A stretch of 64,000 nucleotides of DNA from Actinokineospora xionganensis (lineage in GTDB: Bacteria; Actinomycetota; Actinomycetes; Mycobacteriales; Pseudonocardiaceae). This document shows positions 33,929-41,764 of this stretch, in pieces. Every line of letters begins with the position of its first letter. Positions within the stretch are counted from its first letter, which is position 1. Where the stretch lies: contig NZ_JABVED010000002.1 of the NCBI RefSeq assembly GCF_014323725.1, positions 203,681-267,680 of the forward strand, in the 5' to 3' direction. Position numbers and translations under genes: made by a program. The notes beneath the pieces are model-generated. The model searched no databases and was not told where the DNA came from. It saw nothing but the letters and a program-made list of their open reading frames with translations.

Positions 33929-36519
33929 CTTGTGCTCTCTCTCCTCGGACTCGTCCCTGGGTGCGGGGCGGTTTCCTGGGGGCTGACGTTATCCGTAACG
34001 ATGGCCGCTTTCGCCAATCCCATGGCGAATTTGTCGAAGGCGGCCCGTTCGGACTCGGGGTCGCGCCTGTGCCAGGCCCGCACGGCCGGTGGCGCCGACG
34101 CGAAAGCGGCCGGACGCAGCCCCGGCGCGAGGTTCTCGCCGGGGACGCGCCTGCTCAGTCCGCCGCGCGCCGAGGACGGCGGCGGGTCCGCGGCACGGGC
34201 GAACGCGCCGTGGAAATCGTTGAGCGCAGCGCGGGCGGCTTCCGGGTCGTGCCGCGGCCTGCTCTGACGGGGAGCGGGTGGCGTGGGGGGAGTACCGGGC
34301 AGCTGTGCGCCCGCGACCCGGCGGTTCAGGCCGCCGCGCGACTCGGTGGGCCTGGCCTGCGCCTGGATGAAACCGGTGTGGAAGTCGTCCATCGCGGCGC
34401 GCGCGGCCTCCGGGTCACGCTCGGGGGGTGGGCTCGCCTGCCTCAGCGTCTCGCCCGCGGGCTCGGTGCTCGGGACCCGGCGGCGCAGGCCGCCGCGCTC
34501 CGGTTGCGCGGCAGGCGGGGATGAGGGCGGGGGCCCGGCCTGCTCGCCGGAGAAGGTGGGGAACCAGAAGAACCCGTCGGTGCGGGTGGCGGGCGGGATC
34601 TGGAAGCCCGGCATCAGCGGGAGCAGCGGCTGGGGCGCCGGTTCCGGTTCCACGACCCGGCGCAGGTAGGACTCGACCGCGATGTGGACCCGCGCGGTCA
34701 CGCCGCCGCCCGGGGTGGAGTCGAGTTCGACGCGCAGCGAGTGCCTGCGGGCGAGCCGTCCGACCACGAACAGGCCGAGCACGGTGGTCGGGACGATGTC
34801 GAGCCGCTCCCGCTCGACCAGGCGACGGTTCTCCTCGGCCAGCTTCTCCGGTGGCAGGCCGATGCCGTGGTCGACGATCTCGATCACGCAGGTGCCGTCG
34901 GTCTGGAACTTGGCGCCGACCTCGACGGTCGTGGTCGGCGGGGAGAACGACGTCGCGTTCTCCATCAGCTCGGCGAACACCAGCACCAGGTCGGCGCCGA
35001 TATCCGCGGCGAGGGTGACGTCGGAGATCGAACCGAGTCGAACCCGTTGGTACTCCTCGATCTCGGCCAGCGCGGACCGCAGCGTGGTGGACAGCTCGAT
35101 CGGCCCGGAGAGCCTGCCGCGGTCGGCGGTGCCCGCGACGACGAGGAGGTTGTCGGCGCTGCGGCGCAGGCGGGTGGAGACGTGGTCGAGCCGGTAGAGG
35201 CGTTCGAGGAGCCGGACGTCCTGCTCGTCGCGTTCGAGCTCGTCGACCAGGGCCATCTGCCTGCCGACCAGGTTCTGGGTGCGCTGCGCGACGTTGACGA
35301 ACATCAAACTGACGTTGCGCCGGGTGAGCGCCTGCCGCTCCACCAGCGAGGACGCCGTGCTCTGCACCCGGTTGAACGCGGCGGCGAGCCTGCCGATCTC
35401 ATCGGCGCTGGCGACCTCGATCTCCGCGAGCCGGGGCGCCTGCACCTCGGCGACCTCGGTGTCGGTGACCCGGACCAGTTCGGTCTCGGCCAGGTCGGCA
35501 ACTGAGGTGGCGGCGTCGGTGAGTCTGCGCAGCGGGTCGGAGATCGAGCGGCTGACCCGGATCGCGAGGAGGGCGACCAGCATGATCAGCAGCGCCGCGC
35601 CGAGACCGACGCTGTGCGCGATCAGCCCGGCGTCGGAGGCGCGGTCGGCGGCGGCCGTGGTGACCTGGTCGGTCACCTTGTCCTGGGCGACCCGGCGCAT
35701 CCGCGACTGGGTCTGCACGGTGGCGAGGGCGTCGAAGATGAACGACTCGCCCGCGTTGGCCTCGGGGTCCAGCGGCAGCCGCGCGGCCAGGGCGGCCACC
35801 TCGCGGGCCAGGTCGCCCTGGTCGACGGCGACGACGACGGCCGCGTGCTCGACGTCGGCCTGCTGGACGAACCGCTCGGTCAGCATCCGGGCCTGCGCGG
35901 AAGCCTTGTCCAGCAACACCTGCCCGGTGGTCGGGTCGAGCGCGGTGGCGATGATCGCCATGCCGTAGAGCTCGTTCTCCTCGTTGGCCCGCAGCAGCGA
36001 GTCGAGAACGGTGAGCTGCCGAGTGCCCTCGGCGTCACTGGTCCGCTGCGGCACCAGGCGGAGCGCGTCGAGAATCGCGCCGATGACCGCGTGGTAGGTG
36101 CGGGCCACCGCGTCCGGCGAGATGCCCCGGCGCAGCGCGCTCTGCCGCAGCTCGCGCAGCGAACCGATGCGCACCAAGGCGGACGCGAGTTCCTCGATGC
36201 CCTCGCCTTCGAGGGAGTCGAGAGCGGCGGCGGCCGCGGTGTCGACGGTCCGCTGCTGGCGGACCAGGTCGGTGTTGTCCCCGCTCGCCGACGCCAGGTA
36301 GCCGGCGGTGAGCAACCGCTCGCGCTGCAACTCCCACACCAGGCCACCGAAGTCCCGGGCGCGGCCCGCGATGTCGGCGGTGCGGCCGGCGGAGCGGGCG
36401 TCGCCGATCCCGCCCGCGACGAACGGGACCGCCACGAGGACCACCGCGGTGAGCGGGACCAAGAGCAGGACGTTGAGCCTGCCCCGGATGCCGAGCCTGC
36501 TCAGGATTCCCAGAGTCAC
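33925..36519 (-). CDS. cvnA: Conservon sensor kinase CvnA with NIT-type sensor region and C-terminal repeats
   Basis: This 864-aa membrane histidine-kinase-like protein has TM1 (about 16-36), a large extracytoplasmic helical region resembling the nitrate/nitrite-sensing NIT domain (about 40-290), TM2 (about 300-320) and HAMP. The HATPase region has N-box LVFAELMENATSFSPP near 515 and G-box EIVDHGIGLPPEKL near 548. The Pro-rich tail after residue 660 contains three spaced repeats of RGGLxRRV followed by DPExxRAAxxxF. It starts with GTG overlapping the stop of the ABC ATPase gene (GTGA), so sensor and transporter are translationally coupled. This suggests nitrate, nitrite or the transported compound as signal; that is inference. 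Confidence 0.9.
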   Translation of the reverse strand: MTLGILSRLGIRGRLNVLLLVPLTAVVLVAVPFVAGGIGDARSAGRTADIAGRARDFGGLVWELQRERLLTAGYLASASGDNTDLVRQQRTVDTAAAAALDSLEGEGIEELASALVRIGSLRELRQSALRRGISPDAVARTYHAVIGAILDALRLVPQRTSDAEGTRQLTVLDSLLRANEENELYGMAIIATALDPTTGQVLLDKASAQARMLTERFVQQADVEHAAVVVAVDQGDLAREVAALAARLPLDPEANAGESFIFDALATVQTQSRMRRVAQDKVTDQVTTAAADRASDAGLIAHSVGLGAALLIMLVALLAIRVSRSISDPLRRLTDAATSVADLAETELVRVTDTEVAEVQAPRLAEIEVASADEIGRLAAAFNRVQSTASSLVERQALTRRNVSLMFVNVAQRTQNLVGRQMALVDELERDEQDVRLLERLYRLDHVSTRLRRSADNLLVVAGTADRGRLSGPIELSTTLRSALAEIEEYQRVRLGSISDVTLAADIGADLVLVFAELMENATSFSPPTTTVEVGAKFQTDGTCVIEIVDHGIGLPPEKLAEENRRLVERERLDIVPTTVLGLFVVGRLARRHSLRVELDSTPGGGVTARVHIAVESYLRRVVEPEPAPQPLLPLMPGFQIPPATRTDGFFWFPTFSGEQAGPPPSSPPAAQPERGGLRRRVPSTEPAGETLRQASPPPERDPEAARAAMDDFHTGFIQAQARPTESRGGLNRRVAGAQLPGTPPTPPAPRQSRPRHDPEAARAALNDFHGAFARAADPPPSSARGGLSRRVPGENLAPGLRPAAFASAPPAVRAWHRRDPESERAAFDKFAMGLAKAAIVTDNVSPQETAPHPGTSPRRESTR

Positions 36520-37307
36520 CGTCCACCTGCCGTCGCCCGGGCGGTGTGGGCCCGGTGTTGGGCGCGGACGATGTCCTCGATCGACGCGCGCAGGGCCAGG
36601 AAGTCGGGGTGGCGCTTGATGTCGAGGTCACGGTCCTCGGGCAGCGCGACGGTGATGTCGGCGGCGACCCGGCCGGGGTCGCACGCCAGGACGACCACCC
36701 GGCCGCCGAGGAACACCGCCTCCTCGACGTCGTGGGTGACCATGAGCACGGTGGTGCCGGTGTCGCGCCACACTTGGCGGACGAGGACCTGCATGTCCTC
36801 CTTGGTCTGCACGTCGAGCGCGCCGAAGGGCTCGTCGAGCAGCAGGACCTCGGGCTCGCACGCCAGCGCCCTGGCGATCGCGACTCGCTGCTGCTGACCG
36901 CCGGAGAGCTGCCGGGGCAGCGCGTGCCGGAACTCGGTCAGGCCGGTCTCGGCCAGGTGCCAGTCGACCCGGGCGGCCCGGTCCTCCGGTGTGATCGGGA
37001 GCAGCTCCAGTCCGAAGGCGACATTGCGCTCGACCGTTCGCCACGGGTACAGCGTCCCGGCCTGGGGCACCAGACCCCGGTCCGGGCCGGGGCCGGTGAC
37101 CTCGGCGCCGTCGAGGGTGATCCGGCCTTCGGTCGGCACGTCGAGCCCGGCGACGAGCGAGAGCAGAGTGGACTTGCCCGAGCCGCTCGCGCCGACGACA
37201 CACAGGAACTCGCCCGAGGCGACGCGGAGATCGACGCCGTCGAGCGCGCGAACCGAGGCTGCCCCTGTCCGGAAGGACTTACCGACGCCGGAGAGTTCGA
37301 GCTTCAT
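36516..37307 (-). CDS. NitT/TauT-family ABC transporter ATPase
   Basis: This 263-aa ATPase is of the nitrate/sulfonate/taurine type. Visible are Walker A GASGSGKSTLLSLVAG (about residue 40), Q-loop VPQAGTLYPWRTVERNV, signature LSGGQQQRVAIARAL, Walker B LLLDEPFGALD and H-loop VTHDVEEAVFLGGRV. The ATG at 37307 overlaps the permease stop (ATGA) and the gene's own stop overlaps the cvnA start (GTGA). The substrate may be nitrate, an organosulfonate or another small anion. Confidence 0.92.
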   Translation of the reverse strand: MKLELSGVGKSFRTGAASVRALDGVDLRVASGEFLCVVGASGSGKSTLLSLVAGLDVPTEGRITLDGAEVTGPGPDRGLVPQAGTLYPWRTVERNVAFGLELLPITPEDRAARVDWHLAETGLTEFRHALPRQLSGGQQQRVAIARALACEPEVLLLDEPFGALDVQTKEDMQVLVRQVWRDTGTTVLMVTHDVEEAVFLGGRVVVLACDPGRVAADITVALPEDRDLDIKRHPDFLALRASIEDIVRAQHRAHTARATAGGR

Positions 37308-38182
37308 CCCGTCCACCGCCCGACCTTGTTGCGCAGCAGACGAAGCACCACGTCGATCAGCACCCCGCAGAGGCCGATCACGATGAGCACGGCGAAGATC
37401 TTGTCGGTCTGCAGGAACCGCTGGGAGCGCACGATCCGGTAGCCGAGGCCCTCGGTCGAGTTGACCAGTTCGGCGACCACCACGAAGTTCCATGCGGCGG
37501 CGGCGTTGACCCGGACCGCGTCGACGATCCCGGGCAGCGAGTGCGGCACGATCACCTTGCGCAGCACTTCGCCGCGCCGAGCGCCGAGCGTGTACGACAC
37601 GTCGATGAGCGGGCGCGGCACACCGCGCACGACGTCGGAGACCATCAACGTGTTGAAGAAGACGGTGCCGATGAACAGCAGGGCGATCTTGGACGGCTCG
37701 CCGAGGCCCATCCAGATGACCAGCAGCGGGATGAACGCGCTCGCGGGCAGGTAGCGCAGCACACTGATCAGCGGCTCGAACAACGCCTGCCCCGCCCGGA
37801 AAGTCCCCATGACGATCCCGATCGGCACCGACACGGCGACGGCCAGGCCGAACCCGAACAACACCCGCTGGACGGTGGCCCAGAGGTCGGCGAACAGTTC
37901 GCCGGACTCGGCCATGCCGATGCCCGCCGCGAGCACCGCGCCCGGCGAGGGCAGGAACCGCGACGGGACCACGCCGCTGGCCACGAGGACGACCCAGGCG
38001 AGGAACGGCAGGGCGAGCGAGAGCACCGCCAGGGTCAGGCGCGAGCGGCGGGAGATCGGGGCACGGATCGTGAGCAGCGGCGAGGTCCGCCCGGGTCGGG
38101 GCCTGCGCGGCAGCGGGCCCCATCCCTCCCGGCCGGACCGGGTGGTGTCGGTCGCCGCGGCGCCGACGGCGAGCGGACTCAC
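37304..38182 (-). CDS. NitT/TauT-family ABC transporter permease
   Basis: This 292-aa permease has about six transmembrane segments and a basic N-terminal tail. The EAA-type coupling loop TLGARRGEVLRKVIVPHSLPG is near residue 200, and the block RYLPASAFIPLLVIWMGLGE near 148 is typical of SsuC/TauC/NrtB proteins. It starts with GTG at 38182 behind GGGGGA. TnpB copy 2 begins about 100 bases upstream, between this gene and the binding protein. Confidence 0.92.
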   Translation of the reverse strand: MSPLAVGAAATDTTRSGREGWGPLPRRPRPGRTSPLLTIRAPISRRSRLTLAVLSLALPFLAWVVLVASGVVPSRFLPSPGAVLAAGIGMAESGELFADLWATVQRVLFGFGLAVAVSVPIGIVMGTFRAGQALFEPLISVLRYLPASAFIPLLVIWMGLGEPSKIALLFIGTVFFNTLMVSDVVRGVPRPLIDVSYTLGARRGEVLRKVIVPHSLPGIVDAVRVNAAAAWNFVVVAELVNSTEGLGYRIVRSQRFLQTDKIFAVLIVIGLCGVLIDVVLRLLRNKVGRWTG

Positions 38183-38325
38183 CAGGATCCCCCGGGGATG
38201 CTTCGACGTTCACGGCGGCAAAGAGTCTGCAGCAATACGACCGCCACGACCCGAGCTGGCCCTGGCATGCCCCGATTCATCTGTGTCTCCGGGTTTTGTC
38301 GGTGGTGGTCGTTACGTTGATCGGC

Positions 38326-39519
38326 ATGTCCCGATTCCGTCTCCAGCCCACCCCCGCTCAGGAGCAGGCGTTGTTGGAGCATTGTGGGCATGCGCGGTTC
38401 GTCTGGAACCTCGCCGTGGAACAGCACGCCCACTGGCGGCTGGGACGCAGATCGGCGCCCGGGTATGCCGAACAGTGCAGGCAGTTGACCGAGGCGCGCG
38501 CTGCGAATCCGTGGTTGGCCGCCGGATCGGTGATCGTGCAGCAGCAGGCGTTGAAAGACTTCACCGAGGCGATGGCGAGCTTCTTCCGCCGGACCCACCG
38601 ACGGCCCACCTGGCGCCGACGCGGGCGGGCCGAGGGTTTCCGGATCGTGGCGGTCAAACCCGACGGCCTGCGCCGGGTGTCCCGCAACATCGGTGAGGTC
38701 AAAGTGCCCAAGGTGGGGTGGGTGCGGTTCCGCTGGTCGCGTGCCGCCGTCGATGGTGTGAAGTCCTACCGCATCACCCGGGACCGGGCGGGCCGTTGGC
38801 ATGTGGCGTTCGCCGTGGCGCCCAAGCCCATCGCCGGACCGGGCTCGGGTGCGGAGGTGGGTGTGGATCGCGGAGTGGTGGTGTCGGCGGCGTTGTCCAC
38901 CGGGGAACTGCTGAACGCACCCACGTTGCGCCGACCCGAGATGGCGCGGCTGCTGCGGCTGCAACGTAAGCTCGCCCGGGCCCAACGTGGCTCCAACCGG
39001 CGCGGCAAGGTCAAAACGGCGATCGCGAAGCTCAAGACCCGCGAGACCGACCGGCGCAAGGACTGGGTCGAGAAGACCAGCACCCGCCTGGCCCGAGAGT
39101 TCGACGTGATCGCGGTCGAGGACCTCAAGATCACCAACATGACCCGGTCGGCGAAAGGCACCCGGGATGCGCCAGGCCGGGGCGTGCGGCAGAAGGCCGG
39201 ACTGAACAGGGGAATCCTCACCAACGGGTGGGGCCTGCTCGTCACCCGCCTGGATCACAAGGCCCCAGGGCGAGTGGTCAAGGTCGATCCGCGGTTCACC
39301 AGTCAGCGTTGCTCGGCGTGCGCGATCGTGGATCGGGAGGCGCGCGAGAGCCAAGCCGTCTTCCGCTGCCGGTCCTGCGGTTTCGCCGCCAATGCCGATG
39401 TGAACGCGGCACAGAATATTCGGCTCGCGGCAGGACATGCCGTGACTGCACGGGGAGGCCCACCGTTGGGTGAGCCAGTGAACCGTGAACCTCAACGTGA
39501 CCTCCTTTCCATCGGGTAG
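38326..39519 (+). CDS. tnpB: TnpB RNA-guided nuclease, copy 2
   Basis: This 397-aa TnpB has the same length as copy 1. RuvC-like residues are Asp181 (VGVDRGVVV), Glu265 (AVEDLKI) and Asp358 (NADVNAA). The zinc ribbon Cys are C329-x2-C332 and C348-x2-C351. The ATG at 38326 is chosen to match copy 1 and the family start MSRFRLQPTP. Differences from copy 1 are spread along the protein, so the copies are not a very recent duplication. It is presumably active with its own omega RNA. Confidence 0.93.
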   Translation: MSRFRLQPTPAQEQALLEHCGHARFVWNLAVEQHAHWRLGRRSAPGYAEQCRQLTEARAANPWLAAGSVIVQQQALKDFTEAMASFFRRTHRRPTWRRRGRAEGFRIVAVKPDGLRRVSRNIGEVKVPKVGWVRFRWSRAAVDGVKSYRITRDRAGRWHVAFAVAPKPIAGPGSGAEVGVDRGVVVSAALSTGELLNAPTLRRPEMARLLRLQRKLARAQRGSNRRGKVKTAIAKLKTRETDRRKDWVEKTSTRLAREFDVIAVEDLKITNMTRSAKGTRDAPGRGVRQKAGLNRGILTNGWGLLVTRLDHKAPGRVVKVDPRFTSQRCSACAIVDREARESQAVFRCRSCGFAANADVNAAQNIRLAAGHAVTARGGPPLGEPVNREPQRDLLSIG

Positions 39520-39563
39520 TCGCTGTTGGAATCCCCACGCCTCCTGGCAGGGGAGGCTGTCAA
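39440..39563 (+). ncRNA. Putative omega RNA scaffold of TnpB copy 2
   Basis: By analogy with characterised TnpB systems the guide RNA covers the end of tnpB and the right end. The 3' hairpin is at about 39542-39557. The guide would derive from flanking DNA after 39563, that is, the 3' end of the binding-protein gene. The 5' boundary is not determinable here. Confidence 0.4.
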
Positions 39564-40561
39564 TCGGGGACCGCTTTCACGAAGCGGTCGTCGAGCAGGC
39601 CGTCAAGGATCGGGCGGTCCTTGACCAGGCCGGTGTCGACCATGAAGTCGACGATCTTGCCTGCCTGGAAGTTCAGGTGCGATGGCGTGGTTCCCGGCGT
39701 GAACGCGTCGAGGTTCTGCTTTCGGGTGAAGATCGTGGTGCCCGCGTCGTAGGAGCGGTACTCGTCGGCGGTGACCCCGCCGCGCTTGGCCATGATGTCG
39801 GTGGCCGCGCCCTTGTTGTCCCTGATCCACTTCACCGTCTCGAACCAGGTGTTCACCAGGGCCTGGACCTCGGCGGGGTGGTCCTTGACGAACTCGGCGG
39901 TGAACACCAGGTGGTCCGGGATCGCGCCGGGGAACTCGGCGGAGGTGGCGACGGCCCGGCTTCCCGGGCGTTCGAGCGCCACGCTGGTGAAGGGCGCGAA
40001 CGCCCCGACCGCGTCGACCTGGCCCGCGGCGAACGCGGCGGCGGCGGCGTCGGTGGCCAGCGGCACCAGTTGGATGTCCTTCTCGGTCAGCTTCGCCTCG
40101 GCCAGCGCGAGGAGCAGCAGGTAGTGGTCGACGGTGCCCTGCTCCACGGCGACCTTCTTGCCGCGGAGATCGCTGACGCTGACGATTCCCTCCGCGGCGA
40201 TGATCTTGTCGTTGCCGGTGGAGTTGTCGTTGACCAAGACGATCTTCTGCTGGGCGCCGCCACTGACCGAGGCCAGCGTGTCGTTGAGGGTCTGGCTGTT
40301 GGCGTCGATCGCGCCGGTCGCCAGGGCGTTGAGGCTGTCGGTGTAGCTGTCGAAGTACTTCAACTCGACGTTCACGCCGTTCTTGGCGAAGATCCCCTGC
40401 TCCTGCGCGACCTGCCACGGGAACCAGCCCGGCCACGCGCTGAAGCCGAGCGTCACCTTCGTTCCCGACTCGGCGGCTTGCGACGTGCAGGCCGTCGCGC
40501 CTGAAACTGTTAACAGGCACACGACAGCGGCGATCAGCCTGCTGACCGAACTGGGCTTCAC
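39560..40561 (-). CDS. NitT/TauT-family ABC substrate-binding lipoprotein
   Basis: This 333-aa NMT1/SsuA-like binding protein has a lipoprotein signal (LIAAVVCLLTVSGATAC, Cys about residue 25). The mature part begins VTLGFSAWPGWFPWQVAQEQG and includes the SDLRGKKVAVEQGTVDHYLL motif. It starts with GTG at 40561 with GGAG six bases upstream. The C-terminus ends AVPD-stop, with the stop codon supplied by the right end of TnpB copy 2, so a few native C-terminal residues may be lost. Upstream there is no other gene of the operon. Confidence 0.9.
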   Translation of the reverse strand: MKPSSVSRLIAAVVCLLTVSGATACTSQAAESGTKVTLGFSAWPGWFPWQVAQEQGIFAKNGVNVELKYFDSYTDSLNALATGAIDANSQTLNDTLASVSGGAQQKIVLVNDNSTGNDKIIAAEGIVSVSDLRGKKVAVEQGTVDHYLLLLALAEAKLTEKDIQLVPLATDAAAAAFAAGQVDAVGAFAPFTSVALERPGSRAVATSAEFPGAIPDHLVFTAEFVKDHPAEVQALVNTWFETVKWIRDNKGAATDIMAKRGGVTADEYRSYDAGTTIFTRKQNLDAFTPGTTPSHLNFQAGKIVDFMVDTGLVKDRPILDGLLDDRFVKAVPD

Positions 40562-40880
40562 TGCGTACTCCAGGGAGAGGCGAACGGGTCGGCTATCGAG
40601 CCGGGAAATGCGGGAGCTCGCCCTGGGAAAAAATGGGAATACGTTTGTCCACAGTAGAGTCGACGCCGGACTCCGTCATCAAACTCCCCCATCCCGCGGT
40701 GAACCCCAACGGGGCAAACCCTAACGGGGTACGACGAGGGCGACTAGAGAGCCACCAGTGGATCTCACCCGATCGGACTATCGGCGCTAAAGCATGTCAC
40801 TATGCGCAATTGTGCGGCTATTAGCGGAAATAAGCCGCGACGCCGAAAAAGTGGTCTGGATTACATTCCATACCCGACGT
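40562..40880. other. 319-base intergenic region, lower GC than surroundings
   Basis: This lies between the binding-protein gene and the membrane-protein gene at 40881-41324, both on the minus strand, so it holds the binding-protein promoter. I see two adjacent small stems, CCCCAACGGGG (about 40705-40715) and CCCTAACGGGG (about 40719-40729), and AT-richer stretches at 40620-40650 and 40780-40860. No supported gene was found; short plus-strand frames here lack a start context and similarity. Confidence 0.5.
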
Positions 40881-41324
40881 TCAGGGGTTGCGCGCCGACT
40901 CGTTCCGCCTTCTACGAATTACCGTATAGAGAATGGGAAGGGACACGAGCGCGGCCGCCCCGGTGGAGAACGCGGGACTGCGGGTGATGATCCGCAGCTC
41001 GGCGGCCCAGCCGGTCCACACGGTCAGCCCGCCGAGACACTTGATCACCGCGCCGCCGCCGAACCAGGGCTCGAGTTCGGTCACCTCGCCGAGCGCGCCC
41101 TTGCGCGAACCGATGTGGACCGCGGTCTCGGGTCCGCCGTCCGCGGTCACCGTGCAGCCGCGCGAGCTCGCCTTGCGCTGCACCACGATCGTGCCGCCGG
41201 TCCACTGGTAGATCGCCGGGTCGCGGACGGTGCCGGAGACGTACGTGCCGCTGAAGGCGCCAACGGAGTAGACGGCCGCGTACAGCACGAGCAGCAGCCC
41301 GGCCAGCGTCAGTGCCCGCTTCAC
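40881..41324 (-). CDS. Hypothetical membrane protein (last gene of WXG100-like operon)
   Basis: This 147-aa protein has an N-terminal transmembrane or signal-anchor segment (ALTLAGLLLVLYAAVYSVG). A predicted extracytoplasmic domain with two Cys follows (SSRGCTVTADGG and VIKCLGG, possibly a disulfide), then a second transmembrane segment (AFSTGAAALVSLPILYTV) and an Arg-rich tail. The ATG at 41324 overlaps the stop of the upstream gene. I do not recognise a family. Confidence 0.7.
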   Translation of the reverse strand: MKRALTLAGLLLVLYAAVYSVGAFSGTYVSGTVRDPAIYQWTGGTIVVQRKASSRGCTVTADGGPETAVHIGSRKGALGEVTELEPWFGGGAVIKCLGGLTVWTGWAAELRIITRSPAFSTGAAALVSLPILYTVIRRRRNESARNP

Positions 41325-41764
41325 CAGGCGTCTTCGCGGAGCACGATGCCCTCATCGCCCTCATCGCCGTCATCCGGACGACCGGACCGCGAGCTGCCCG
41401 CCTCGATGACCTCGTCGACGGAGTGGCCTTCCTCCAGCAACGTGTAGGCCTGCCGCAGCTGCGGCAGGCCGGCCTCCAGCGCCTCGCGCACCCCCGGCTC
41501 CCCCGCCGCCCGACCGCTGGTGATGTCGCGCCAGGTCAGGTCGCCCGCGTCGATCCGGGCCTGCAACTCGCGCAGCGCCTTGGGCGCGTCGGCGCCGCGG
41601 GCGTGCTCGGAGATGGCCTCGATGTCGGCATCGGTGAGACCGTCCGGCGGCTTGTCCGCGAACTGCTTCTCGACACTGGCCAAGGTCGCGTCGAGCGTCG
41701 CCAGCGCGACGTCGAGACTCGCCTCGGCCTCGCGGAGCCGGACGCTCTTCCAGTCGTCGTTCAT
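41321..41764 (-). CDS. Hypothetical soluble helical protein in WXG100-like operon
   Basis: This 147-aa acidic protein is rich in predicted coiled-coil (EAEASLDVALATLDATLASVE, residues 12-33), with a middle GDLTWRDITSGRA motif and an Asp/Glu-rich C-terminus. It has no signal peptide or membrane segment. It overlaps both neighbours by four bases. The position after a WXG100-like gene suggests a chaperone or cytosolic partner, which is inference. Confidence 0.68.
   Translation of the reverse strand: MNDDWKSVRLREAEASLDVALATLDATLASVEKQFADKPPDGLTDADIEAISEHARGADAPKALRELQARIDAGDLTWRDITSGRAAGEPGVREALEAGLPQLRQAYTLLEEGHSVDEVIEAGSSRSGRPDDGDEGDEGIVLREDAW

Larger units (their letters stand above)
38280..39563 (+). 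mobile_element. IS605/IS1341-type TnpB-only element, copy 2, inserted in an ABC operon
   Basis: This is the same element type as copy 1 in the opposite orientation. Its left end is near 38280 (homology to copy 1 begins about 45 bases before tnpB). Its right end carries the hairpin CCTCC-n8-GGAGG and ends at TGTCAA near 39563. It lies between the NitT/TauT binding-protein gene and the permease gene, all of which read in the opposite direction. The TGA stop of the binding-protein gene (39560-39562) lies inside the right-end sequence. Confidence 0.78.

Noticed and set aside
40633..40824. Short plus-strand frame in the gap upstream of the NitT/TauT binding protein
   Set aside because: Composition is unlike the neighbouring genes, it has no ribosome-binding site and it runs through two small stem structures.
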